From: Synergistaceae bacterium
GTDB taxonomy: Bacteria > Synergistota > Synergistia > Synergistales > Synergistaceae
Direction: 5' to 3'
Length of the DNA: 14,216 nucleotides
Assembly (NCBI GenBank): GCA_031264605.1
Contig: JAISDQ010000036.1
Location: forward strand, 1-14,216
The notes below the pieces were generated by a model that worked only from the letters and a program-made list of their open reading frames with translations, ran no database searches and was not told where the DNA came from. Position numbers and translations under genes: made by a program. Of the stretch, positions 1 through 6,799 are shown one piece after another; the first letter of the stretch is position 1, and the number at the start of each line of letters is the position of its first letter.

Positions 1-686
1 AAAGCGGCGGCGCGTCAATGCTCCACGCCCCTGCCGAATCTTGCCGGACGGTCGCAGGCCTGACGCGTTTCGGGCTGCCCGTCTGGGCAAAAATCAGAAA
101 AACTGAGCCGGGACGCCATCCGCTCTCCACCGAGGATTTCTGCGCGGCTCTCATAGAGTCCGGCGCGGACCTGGTTATCGCCCACGGGCGCACTCCGGCG
201 CAAAGGTACGAAGGCGTCTCCGATAAAGGAACCGTGATATCGCTTGCGGCGAAATTTCCTGGTTTGATATCGGCGAGCGGAGATTATTACGCGCCCGGCG
301 ACGCCAAAGAGTATCTTGACGGCGGCTGTGTGTCCGTATTGGCCGCGAGGGGCGCGATGAAGGACGTTTTTTTGATCCCGAAAACGCTTTTCGCGCTCGG
401 ATTTCCGGCTGAAGAAAGGTATTTGAACATGGCCGTTCCCGACCAGATAAACTTGCTCGCCGAAACCGGGCGGGAGTCCGTAAACAGCGAGGGCGGGAAG
501 ATCGCCGTGATAATGGCGCGAAGACTTCTCTCGGGCATGCTGAAGGGCGTCAGAGGAGTCGCGCGATTGCGCGAGGAATGCGCTTCCTGTGGGGACTGGA
601 CGTCGCTTGAAAAGACCCTGGCCGCTTTCGCCGCGGCCGAATTATTCGCGGCCAGCGATATTGAAGCTTACGAGCAATTTTTGTAA
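1..686 (+). CDS. dus: tRNA-dihydrouridine synthase, 3' part
   Basis: This is the C-terminal two thirds of a flavin-dependent enzyme that reduces uridines in the tRNA D-loop. The frame is open from position 3 with no stop upstream, so the true start and the catalytic-Cys segment lie outside the window. Dus-like landmarks appear in order: a Gly-Gly-Ala stretch at the edge, WAKIR (84-98), AHGRTP (180-197), a GD..xPxDAKEYL segment near 285-320 and a RGA motif near 348-356. A helical C-terminal domain follows (GGKIAVIMARRLL, then LKGVRGVARLRE). Two places are weaker than usual: the FMN-site GNGD is ASGD, and the usual (M/I)GRGA is AARGA. It is therefore a divergent member, and the exact Dus subclass cannot be given. 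The gene converges with the PIN-toxin gene and their last 45 nt overlap in antisense. Family assignment is fairly sure; substrate position is not. Confidence 0.8.
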   Translation, partial: SGGASMLHAPAESCRTVAGLTRFGLPVWAKIRKTEPGRHPLSTEDFCAALIESGADLVIAHGRTPAQRYEGVSDKGTVISLAAKFPGLISASGDYYAPGDAKEYLDGGCVSVLAARGAMKDVFLIPKTLFALGFPAEERYLNMAVPDQINLLAETGRESVNSEGGKIAVIMARRLLSGMLKGVRGVARLREECASCGDWTSLEKTLAAFAAAELFAASDIEAYEQFL

Positions 687-1034
687 TCTGTTATCGAATG
701 TTTTTACCGAAACGCCTTCTGTAACTGCATATCCCGCAAGGAGAGAATCCACAAAATCCAGGTTCTTCTCGGCGTAATAATCCAAACCCTTCAATACCGA
801 CATCCTATGCGGTAATACGCATCTTGTCGTCTCGAAAAGCGCCTTGAGAGCGTCACGAATTTCAATACGGTCAATACTATAAACGCCGGACAGTACATAG
901 ACGACCTCACAAAGAACTTCTATCGGTATTTCAATTACTTCGTTTTCGATAATTTCTTTGGCCCTGGCGGAAAAATTCTCATGGTCATTTAAAATGTATC
1001 TGAGAATAACATTCGCGTCAGCGAGCGGCGTCAT
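642..1034 (-). CDS. PIN-domain toxin (VapC-like ribonuclease)
   Basis: This is a 130-residue single PIN domain, the fold of VapC-type toxins that cleave RNA with metal ions. The expected acidic residues are present: D6 in LADANVILRYIL, E43 in EVLCEVVYVL, D96 in LDFVDSLLAGYA and D114 in KTFDNRL. The start is the ATG at 1034, because DADANV-like sequence normally begins the domain and an AAGG lies about 7 nt upstream. A longer frame to 1067 only adds residues unlike the family. The start overlaps the antitoxin end by 17 nt, as expected for translational coupling. The last 45 nt run antisense to the dus tail, and the final residues (VSFNIAGRE) do not look conserved. The base composition is AT-rich, which suggests horizontal gain. 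The RNA target cannot be told from sequence. Confidence 0.87.
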   Translation of the reverse strand: MTPLADANVILRYILNDHENFSARAKEIIENEVIEIPIEVLCEVVYVLSGVYSIDRIEIRDALKALFETTRCVLPHRMSVLKGLDYYAEKNLDFVDSLLAGYAVTEGVSVKTFDNRLQKLLVSFNIAGRE

Positions 1035-1269
1035 ATTTATCCCTTGCGGCGTTTTGCCAAGCGTCATACTCTTTCTCGGTTAAATCAGGTTTCGCGTACC
1101 GCGCCAAACAGCCGAAAGCGGATTTCACAGATTCTCTCTGATGTTCGGCAAAAGAATCCGCTCCCAGCGGCAGAATAAGCACTTCCACAATTTGATGTTC
1201 CAAAGATGCCGGCAAGTCGATAATGCCGGATAATTTTTCGCTGTCAATGATTTGGCGCACATAACTCAC
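1018..1269 (-). CDS. Antitoxin of the PIN-toxin pair
   Basis: This small protein (83 residues) resembles antitoxins encoded just before PIN toxins. Its N-terminus reads VRQIIDSEKLSGIIDLPASL, then a VEVLILPL strand, and the C-terminus has a SAFGCLARYAKPDL...KEYDAW...KY pattern typical of the part that binds the toxin. The frame is open up to 1356, but the GTG at 1269 is the likely start: it has AGAAGGAG 7 nt upstream and gives the short MSYVRQIID start usual for this group. The extra 29 codons upstream (KDDIIFLLVAKIAAARRRK) lie in the leader and promoter region and have no family support. In such pairs the antitoxin usually neutralises the toxin and represses the shared promoter; that is inferred here. 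I cannot name a DNA-binding fold with certainty. Confidence 0.82.
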   Translation of the reverse strand: MSYVRQIIDSEKLSGIIDLPASLEHQIVEVLILPLGADSFAEHQRESVKSAFGCLARYAKPDLTEKEYDAWQNAARDKYDAAR

Positions 1270-1276
1270 TAGTTTT

Positions 1277-1284
1277 CTCCTTCT
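1277..1284 (-). promoter_or_regulatory. Ribosome binding site fixing the antitoxin GTG start
   Basis: On the minus strand the sequence AGAAGGAG sits 7 nt before the GTG at 1269. It is a strong Shine-Dalgarno match and decides for this start over an ATG about 70-90 nt upstream, which lies at or before the promoter. Confidence 0.75.
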
Positions 1285-1315
1285 CGCTGCGGCTATCTTA
1301 GCGACTAATAAAAAG

Positions 1316-1324
1316 ATTATATCA
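1316..1324 (-). promoter_or_regulatory. Extended -10 promoter of the toxin-antitoxin pair
   Basis: Read on the minus strand, this is TGATATAAT, a perfect TATAAT preceded by TGn. No good -35 hexamer lies 16-18 nt upstream, as is common for extended -10 promoters. Transcription would start near 1309, giving a leader of about 40 nt before the GTG at 1269. It supports the shorter antitoxin start, since the upstream ATG codons of the longer frame would not be in the transcript. Confidence 0.6.
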
Positions 1325-1460
1325 TCCTTACCGGACATGATCGTAAATAACGGCAAACGATGAAAATAGAAGCGAATCCATTTTCGCGGGTAAATCGGAT
1401 AACTCTTGGATAGTTCTCTTGTTTTATGTTCCGATTGCCGTGTCGCATGGCGCGCGTTTC

Positions 1461-1469
1461 TGCTATACT
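1461..1469 (+). promoter_or_regulatory. Extended -10 promoter of the xseB operon
   Basis: TGCTATACT gives a 5-of-6 -10 box with the TGn extension, 36 nt before the xseB start. A clear -35 box at normal spacing is missing (a TTGCCG lies about 23 nt upstream, too far). The 236 nt between the antitoxin and xseB starts hold two divergent promoters of the same type and no further gene that I can see. Confidence 0.5.
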
Positions 1470-1505
1470 TTTTGGGAAGATACCCACATGAAGGGTGGAT
1501 TTGTC

Positions 1506-1718
1506 ATGAGTTTCAAAGAGAACATGGAAAGACTCCAGGCCATTGTCGACGAGTTCGAGACGGACGTTCCCGACATGGAGACCTCGCTCGGGCTTTTCGA
1601 GGAGGGCGTCAAAATCATCAGGGAGTCCCGCGAATACCTCGAAAACGCGAAGAGAAGAGTCACCATGCTATCGGGCGACGGCATGATTGAGGAAGACGCC
1701 GAAGATGAGCGGGACTGA
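1506..1718 (+). CDS. xseB: Exodeoxyribonuclease VII small subunit
   Basis: XseB is the small subunit of exonuclease VII, which degrades single-stranded DNA in repair; several copies bind each XseA large subunit in the cytoplasm. The 70-residue product starts MSFKENMERLQAIVDEFE and continues with the family's typical METSLGLFEEGVKIIR and YLENAKRRVTML segments, two helices forming a hairpin. The length fits the family's 60-85 residues. The start at 1506 has AAGGGTGG 7 nt upstream; the in-frame ATG at 1488 and the frame further up lack family likeness. The usual partner gene xseA is not next to it: the TA pair and dus lie upstream instead. The 3' end overlaps ispA by 14 nt, so the two are co-translated. 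Confidence 0.92.
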   Translation: MSFKENMERLQAIVDEFETDVPDMETSLGLFEEGVKIIRESREYLENAKRRVTMLSGDGMIEEDAEDERD

Positions 1719-2619
1719 CGCTCTGGCGTCTCTCCGCGGACAATATCTGCCCGCCATTGACGCTTCGCTCGCCACGCTCGGAGAAATTCGCGCGCGTTCG
1801 GGGGGGCGCATGCCCGCGCGGCTCGCCGAGGCCGTGACGTACTCGCTGACGGTTGGAGGCAAGAGGCTGAGGCCGATATTGTGCCTCGCGTCGGCCGAAA
1901 GGTTCGGCGTTTCGCCGGAAAAGGCGATGCCCATGGCCGCCGCTATCGAGTTCATACATACCGCCTCGCTGATACACGACGACCTGCCCTGCATGGACGA
2001 CGACGACATGAGGCGGGGGAAGCCGACGAATCACAGGATGTTCGGTGAGTGCATGGCCGTTCTAGCCGGAGATTCGCTGATGATTTGGGCGTTTGGATAC
2101 GCGCTCTCGGGGCTCGCCCGAAACGGAATACAGGCCGGGCGCGCGCTCGAAGCCGCGGCGTATCTGAGCGAGGCCTCGGGGCCGTTCGGCATGTGCGGGG
2201 GGCAGGTCTTGGACACCGATCCCCACGCGTTCGAGTCCGGGGAAAATTTCGTATATAAAATAGCCGAGAGAAAAACCGCCGACATGCTTCGCGCTTCCGC
2301 GGCCGTTGGGGCGATCCTTGGCGGCGCGGCCGAGGCCGAAATCAGGTCTGTCGAGGAATACGGCTCGCACCTGGGGCTGGCTTTTCAGATAGTGGACGAC
2401 ATTCTGGACGCGACCGGCACGCCGGAGGAACTGGGCAAGACTCCCCATAAGGACGAGAAGCAGGGAAAGACGACCTTCGTCTCCGTATTCGGCCTTAAAG
2501 CGGCGCGCAGGCTCGCTGAGGAGGAGTCAGCCATGGCCGCCCGGGCGGCGGCGTCCTTATGGGGCGAGCGCGACGAGCTGGCCGTGCTGGCGAGAGAGCT
2601 CGCGCTCAGGAGCGCCTGA
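1705..2619 (+). CDS. ispA: Polyprenyl synthetase (farnesyl diphosphate synthase type)
   Basis: This cytoplasmic prenyltransferase joins isopentenyl diphosphate to allylic diphosphates, making C15 (possibly C20) precursors for undecaprenyl phosphate and quinones. In the 304-residue product, GGKRLRP (51-57) binds substrate, the first Asp-rich motif is DDLPCMD (92-98) within a run of acidic residues, and the second is DDILD (231-235). The DDxxxxD form of the first motif is that of bacterial IspA-type enzymes; chain length cannot be settled from sequence. ATG at 1705 is preferred over TTG at 1687, which has no ribosome binding site; GAGG lies 12 nt before the ATG. It overlaps xseB by 14 nt. In many genomes dxs follows; here tlyA follows directly after 19 nt. 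Confidence 0.93.
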   Translation: MSGTDALASLRGQYLPAIDASLATLGEIRARSGGRMPARLAEAVTYSLTVGGKRLRPILCLASAERFGVSPEKAMPMAAAIEFIHTASLIHDDLPCMDDDDMRRGKPTNHRMFGECMAVLAGDSLMIWAFGYALSGLARNGIQAGRALEAAAYLSEASGPFGMCGGQVLDTDPHAFESGENFVYKIAERKTADMLRASAAVGAILGGAAEAEIRSVEEYGSHLGLAFQIVDDILDATGTPEELGKTPHKDEKQGKTTFVSVFGLKAARRLAEEESAMAARAAASLWGERDELAVLARELALRSA

Positions 2620-2638
2620 AGGGAAAATCCGGGGAACC

Positions 2639-3457
2639 ATGCGGCGCGCCCGATTCGAGAGATTGGACAAACTGCTGGTGACGCGCGGCCTGGCTTCGTC
2701 GAGGAGCGACGCCGCGGATATGATAGCCGGCGGACGCGTCGCGGTGGGCGGCATACGGCGCGAAAAACCGTCGGCGGCGTTTCACGCCGAATCGTCCATA
2801 GAAGTGACCGCCCTAGGGGAAAAACGGTACGTGGGACGCGGCGCCCGCAAACTGCTGAAGGCGCTCGACGAATGGAAAATAGACCCGAAGGGGCTCGACT
2901 GCGCCGATATCGGCGCTTCGACCGGAGGTTTCACTCAGGTGCTGCTGGACAGGGGCGCTTCGAGGGTGGCGGCCGTGGACGTGGGTTACGGTCAGCTTGC
3001 GTGGGAACTCAGGACCGACCCGAGGGTGAAGGTCATGGAGCGCAGCAACGCGAGATATCTCGACCCCGGCGATATCGGCTGGCTCTCGGCCATAGTGACT
3101 GTGGACGTCTCTTTCATATCCCTTAAAACCGTATTGCCGGCCGTCACCGAGTTGACGCTGGACGGCGGGGCGATCCTGGCGCTGGTAAAACCGCAGTTCG
3201 AAGTGGGACGCGAGAGGGTGGGAAAGGGCGTGGTACGCGATCCGGAACTTCACGCCGAAGTGCTGGAGGGCCTTGCCGAATACGTCCGGGCACTCCGCGC
3301 GCTGGAGTTGAGGGGAGCGACCTATTCCCCCATCAAGGGCGCGGAAGGCAATATAGAGTTCATCCTTTTTCTGGCGAAATCCGACGGAGAGACCGCAGGA
3401 GCGCACTGCGCCGATTTTGAAACGATAGTAAGGGAAGCGCACCGAAATTTGGGGTGA
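2639..3457 (+). CDS. tlyA: TlyA family rRNA (cytidine-2'-O)-methyltransferase / hemolysin-like protein
   Basis: This 272-residue protein has an N-terminal S4 RNA-binding domain (about residues 8-65, LDKLLVTRGLASSRSDAADMI) followed by an FtsJ-like SAM-dependent methyltransferase domain. The SAM-binding motif is DIGASTGGFTQVLLDRGA (90-107). The K-D-K-E tetrad of 2'-O-methyltransferases can be placed at K71 (RGARKL), D156 (VDVSFIS), K184 (LVKPQFE) and E240 (GNIEFI). Family members methylate 16S and 23S rRNA; the family was first described as a hemolysin, so the role in this host is inferred. GGGGAA precedes the ATG. The gene sits between ispA and nadK, its usual place, with 4 nt between its stop and the nadK start. 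Confidence 0.92.
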   Translation: MRRARFERLDKLLVTRGLASSRSDAADMIAGGRVAVGGIRREKPSAAFHAESSIEVTALGEKRYVGRGARKLLKALDEWKIDPKGLDCADIGASTGGFTQVLLDRGASRVAAVDVGYGQLAWELRTDPRVKVMERSNARYLDPGDIGWLSAIVTVDVSFISLKTVLPAVTELTLDGGAILALVKPQFEVGRERVGKGVVRDPELHAEVLEGLAEYVRALRALELRGATYSPIKGAEGNIEFILFLAKSDGETAGAHCADFETIVREAHRNLG

Positions 3458-3461
3458 AAAA

Positions 3462-4274
3462 ATGCGGATTGGCCTTTTCTTCAATCACGAACTCGAAGCG
3501 AGCGCGGAAGTGGCCGAAGCCGTCCGGTTCGCGGACTACGGCGGCAGGAACGCCGAGTTCGTCTTGGGCGACGCCGACGCCGATCACGGCGAAATCGACT
3601 TCGCCATATCCATAGGGGGCGACGGAACGTTCCTCCTCACCTCCAAGACCATAATGGGCAGAGGCGCGCCGCTTTACGGCGTCAACAGGGGGCGGCTGGG
3701 CTTTCTCGCCTCGGGCGACGCGAGGCGCGCCGCGCCTGATGTGGCCAAAATAATGAGCGGCGATTACGAGACTTTCCCGATCGTTCCGATAAAGGCCGTT
3801 ATTTTGGGAGGGGACGGGACCGAAAGCTCGATGTGGGCGTTCAACGAAGTGATGATAGTGAAAAACCTCGTCTCCCGCCCTATAGCGCTCTCCACTTATA
3901 TAGACGGCAAAAAACTCTACAGTTTCCTCTCGGACGGAATCATCGTCTCGACGCCCATCGGATCCACGGCGTACGCGCTGTCGGCGGGGGGGCCGATCAT
4001 ACATCCCGCCGTGAGCGGATCGGCGATAGTCCCGATATGCGCGCATTCTCTCTCGCTCCGGCCGATGCTGGTTCCGGCCTGGACACAAATCAAAATTAAA
4101 CTCGACTCCCCTTCCGAGGGCGCCACTCTGTCGGGCGACAGCATGAACAACACTCTCCTTTCGCCCGGAGATACGGTCGAAATCACCTCCGACCCGGCAG
4201 GGCGCGTCGACGTCATAAGCCTCGAAGGCGGCTCGTATCCCGACGTGCTCAGGGATAAGCTGAACTTGTCATGA
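3462..4274 (+). CDS. nadK: NAD kinase
   Basis: NAD kinase phosphorylates NAD(+) to NADP(+) in the cytoplasm, the only route to NADP in most bacteria. The 270-residue product has GGDGT at 52-56 (phosphate donor site), NE at 128-129 and the conserved TPIGSTAYALSAGGPI at 164-179 after SDG (157-159). The length fits the family's 260-300. The N-terminus MRIGLFFNHE is a typical first strand. The GGGGTG ribosome binding site overlaps the tlyA stop, and the stop TGA shares an ATGA with the recN start, so tlyA, nadK and recN are likely co-translated. Confidence 0.95.
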   Translation: MRIGLFFNHELEASAEVAEAVRFADYGGRNAEFVLGDADADHGEIDFAISIGGDGTFLLTSKTIMGRGAPLYGVNRGRLGFLASGDARRAAPDVAKIMSGDYETFPIVPIKAVILGGDGTESSMWAFNEVMIVKNLVSRPIALSTYIDGKKLYSFLSDGIIVSTPIGSTAYALSAGGPIIHPAVSGSAIVPICAHSLSLRPMLVPAWTQIKIKLDSPSEGATLSGDSMNNTLLSPGDTVEITSDPAGRVDVISLEGGSYPDVLRDKLNLS

Positions 4275-5878
4275 TAGAGCGGCTGGAAGTGAGTGGAATG
4301 GGGGGCATAGAGAGAGCGGCTCTCGATTTCTCGGGAAATTTCATAGCCATTACGGGCGAGAGCGGCGCCGGGAAAAGCAGTCTCGTCCGCGCGTTCGAGT
4401 TCATCTCGGGGAAACGCGCGCAGGCGGCGTTCATCAACGCCGGCTTTGAAGAGACCGAGGTCGCCGTCCTTTGGGACGACACCGACGGCCAGATCGTGAC
4501 AAGGCGCTCGCTGTCGCGCTCGGGCAAGGGGCGCTGCCGGATCGGGGACAACCTTGCGACAGCCGGAATGCTGGCGTCGCGCGCCGAGCGAAGGATCGGG
4601 ATTCAGAGCCAGTTCGCCCAACTGAATCTGCTCGAAAGCGCCAAACAGCTTGAACTCGTGGATCAGTGCGGCGGACGCGAACTCGAGGACTGCGCCGAGC
4701 GTCTAAGGGAACTCTTTCCTCAGATGCTTGCCGCGGAAAAAGAGATATTCGAGATAAAGCGCCGCCGCGCCGAACTGGAGCGTAAGCTCGAAGGCGCTCC
4801 CGAGCGCGTCCGGCGCGTAAAATCGCTGGGGATAACGCCCGGCTGCGAGGCGGAATGGGAAAGGGAATTGGCTTCGCTTGAGCGCGCCGAGTCCGAGGCC
4901 GGAAAATACGATGACATCACCGCCCGCATGAACGGGAACGAAAACGGGCCGGGGCTTCTCGATCAGTTGGCTTCTTTCCTGCGGGAACTGTATTCGATAG
5001 CGCCTCGCGACCGCGCGGACGAATGGCGCGAGTTGGGCGAGAACGGGCTTTCGAAACTCCAGGAGCTTTTCGAGTCGTCGAGGCGCGAACTCGGCCTTAT
5101 CAGCCGCGAGGAAATAGAAAAGGCGCTCGAAAGATGCGAGGCGAGGCTCGGGCTGGTTCGGAAATTGAAGCGCGAGACGGGCTCGCCCACGGCTGAGGCC
5201 TTGCTGGAATACGCCGCCGAGACGGAGGACGAGGCAAAATGGCTCCGCGAATCGGGCGCGGCGCTGGAGGAGCATATCTCCCTGTCGTCGCGGCAGCGCG
5301 CAGAAGTGGCGTCGTGCGCCAAAAACCTGAGACTCATGAGGACCAGCGCGGCGGCGGATTTCGGCGCGCGGGTGAACGGGCATCTGCGCGACCTGGGCAT
5401 GGACGACGCGTTTTTCTCGGTAGCCGTGAACAGGTACGACAAGGTGCGGGCAAGCGGAGCGGAGGGCGTGACGTTTATGCTGAGCCAGAAATCCGGCGCG
5501 CCTAATCCGGTTGGGAAAGTGGCCTCCGGCGGGGAATTGAGCCGTATACTCATCGCTATACAGGCTTCCATCGAGCCGGAACTCCTTCCCGAATCGCTCG
5601 TTTTCGACGAGGTCGAGGCCGGACTTGGCGGCAGAACCGCGCTTCTGGCCGGAAAAAAACTGAGGGAGCTGTCCCGGGGGTGCAGGACTATCCTCATAAC
5701 CCACGAAGCTACTATAGCCGCTATGGCCGATCAGCACTTCGTGGTGGAAAGGCGGAACGACCTCACCGAAGTGAGGGAAATCAGCGGAGAGGAACGCGTC
5801 GCGGAGATAGCGCGAATGCTGGCGGGATCTGAATCGAGGGAAGCCATGGAACACGCGCGCTCCCTGTTGGGACTGTGA
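4271..5878 (+). CDS. recN: DNA repair protein RecN
   Basis: RecN is an SMC-like ATPase that gathers and holds DNA ends during double-strand break repair. In 535 residues (slightly short of the usual 550-570), the N-terminal half ATPase has Walker A GESGAGKS at 29-36 and an IQSQFAQLNLLE segment in place of the usual GQHEHQ-like stretch. A Glu/Arg-rich coiled coil (about 150-390) with a shortened middle follows. The C-terminal half has the ABC signature SGGELSR (419-425), Walker B SLVFDE (442-447) and ITH after it. It starts within an ATGA overlap with nadK. The middle of the gene also leaves long open frames on the opposite strand; they have no family likeness and follow from codon bias. Confidence 0.94.
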   Translation: MIERLEVSGMGGIERAALDFSGNFIAITGESGAGKSSLVRAFEFISGKRAQAAFINAGFEETEVAVLWDDTDGQIVTRRSLSRSGKGRCRIGDNLATAGMLASRAERRIGIQSQFAQLNLLESAKQLELVDQCGGRELEDCAERLRELFPQMLAAEKEIFEIKRRRAELERKLEGAPERVRRVKSLGITPGCEAEWERELASLERAESEAGKYDDITARMNGNENGPGLLDQLASFLRELYSIAPRDRADEWRELGENGLSKLQELFESSRRELGLISREEIEKALERCEARLGLVRKLKRETGSPTAEALLEYAAETEDEAKWLRESGAALEEHISLSSRQRAEVASCAKNLRLMRTSAAADFGARVNGHLRDLGMDDAFFSVAVNRYDKVRASGAEGVTFMLSQKSGAPNPVGKVASGGELSRILIAIQASIEPELLPESLVFDEVEAGLGGRTALLAGKKLRELSRGCRTILITHEATIAAMADQHFVVERRNDLTEVREISGEERVAEIARMLAGSESREAMEHARSLLGL

Positions 5879-5908
5879 CGATTTGCGAGGCGAAAGGAGG
5901 CGAAAGAG

Positions 5909-6670
5909 ATGGGCGATAAAAGGGGAACCCCTCTTTATATGTACCGTCATCTTATAGGCGGCCGTTTTTTGGTCAGTCAATGCAGGCTCGGCGTTATGAC
6001 GTCGGAAGATATGGACGAGGCGGAGAAACTGCACGACAGGGTCACGCGCGGGCTCAGCCCCGAAATTTTTGTGCCGACCGGCCCGAGCGACCTGGAGCGC
6101 CTTGTCGGCGGCGAAGGTATTTCGGTCGGGGTGTGGAGCGGGGAAAAGCTGATATGCATGAGGGCCGTCGCGACGGACGCGCTGTGGGTGAACGATACGC
6201 TTGAGAAGATGAGCTTCCCGGCGGACGAGACGGGGCGTACGGTTTACACCGATCACTGTATCGTTGACAGGGAATTCAGGGGCAACAACGTCCAGTTTCT
6301 GACGCACTACGCGATAGAACACCGCATAGCCGACACGCACGACGTGTTTTTCACGACCGTCTCCCCGAAAAACACTTTCTCGCTCGCCAACATCCTGGGC
6401 TGCGGCTTCGTGGTGATGGGCCTGAAGGAGTTGTACGGAGGATACCTGCGCTACATCATGCGAAAAAAACTCGACCGCTGCATGCCGATATGGACACACG
6501 GGCATTTCGTCATACCCATCTCGGACATAAAAAAACAAAAAGAGGCGATAGCGGAGGGCATGGTCGGCTACAAGATGATCCGGAAAAACAGGGGGCACTC
6601 GATGCTTTACGCTCCGATGGCGGAGCATCCCCCGCGCGGGTATTGGAAAAATATGGCGGACGGAAAATAA
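5909..6670 (+). CDS. GNAT-fold acetyltransferase-like protein, unknown substrate
   Basis: The 253-residue product looks like a single acyltransferase (GNAT-like) domain with extra C-terminal sequence. CIVDREFRGNNVQFLTHYAI (117-136) fits the strand plus acetyl-CoA pyrophosphate loop, here RGNNVQ instead of the classic Q/RxxGxG/A. VSPKNTFSLANILGCGF (151-167) fits the N-x-x-S...GF motif that closes the fold. GGYLRYIMRKKL follows, and the last 60 residues are basic and unfamiliar. AAAGGAGG lies 8 nt before the ATG, a near-perfect ribosome binding site. It follows recN after 30 nt on the same strand and probably ends that operon. I do not recognise a named family, so the substrate is open; an amino-acid or peptide acetyltransferase is only a guess. 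Confidence 0.6.
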   Translation: MGDKRGTPLYMYRHLIGGRFLVSQCRLGVMTSEDMDEAEKLHDRVTRGLSPEIFVPTGPSDLERLVGGEGISVGVWSGEKLICMRAVATDALWVNDTLEKMSFPADETGRTVYTDHCIVDREFRGNNVQFLTHYAIEHRIADTHDVFFTTVSPKNTFSLANILGCGFVVMGLKELYGGYLRYIMRKKLDRCMPIWTHGHFVIPISDIKKQKEAIAEGMVGYKMIRKNRGHSMLYAPMAEHPPRGYWKNMADGK

Positions 6671-6682
6671 AAAATACCGAGA

Positions 6683-6710
6683 TTGACGTAGGCGGCTTTG
6701 CTGATAATAT
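6683..6710 (+). promoter_or_regulatory. Candidate sigma-70-type promoter of the EF-G-like gene
   Basis: TTGACG (6683-6688, 5 of 6) is followed after 16 nt by TAATAT (6705-6710, 4 of 6); the AT-rich run there also offers GATAAT and TATATA with worse spacing. The 129-nt gap between the acetyltransferase-like gene and the EF-G-like gene contains nothing else clear. The gap implies its own promoter, so the -35 is convincing and the exact -10 is not. Confidence 0.5.
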
Positions 6711-6799
6711 ATATTTCGCGCACCGGCAGTATTCGCGCCCTTTGTATTTTCGCGGTATCCAATTAACGAACCATATTTCTGAGAGGAGTGCGGTTATAA

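Noticed and set aside
4703..6628. A 641-codon open frame on the minus strand across recN and the next gene.
   Set aside because: It is opposite two clearly recognised coding genes, shows no family motif, and high-GC codon bias often leaves such antisense frames open.
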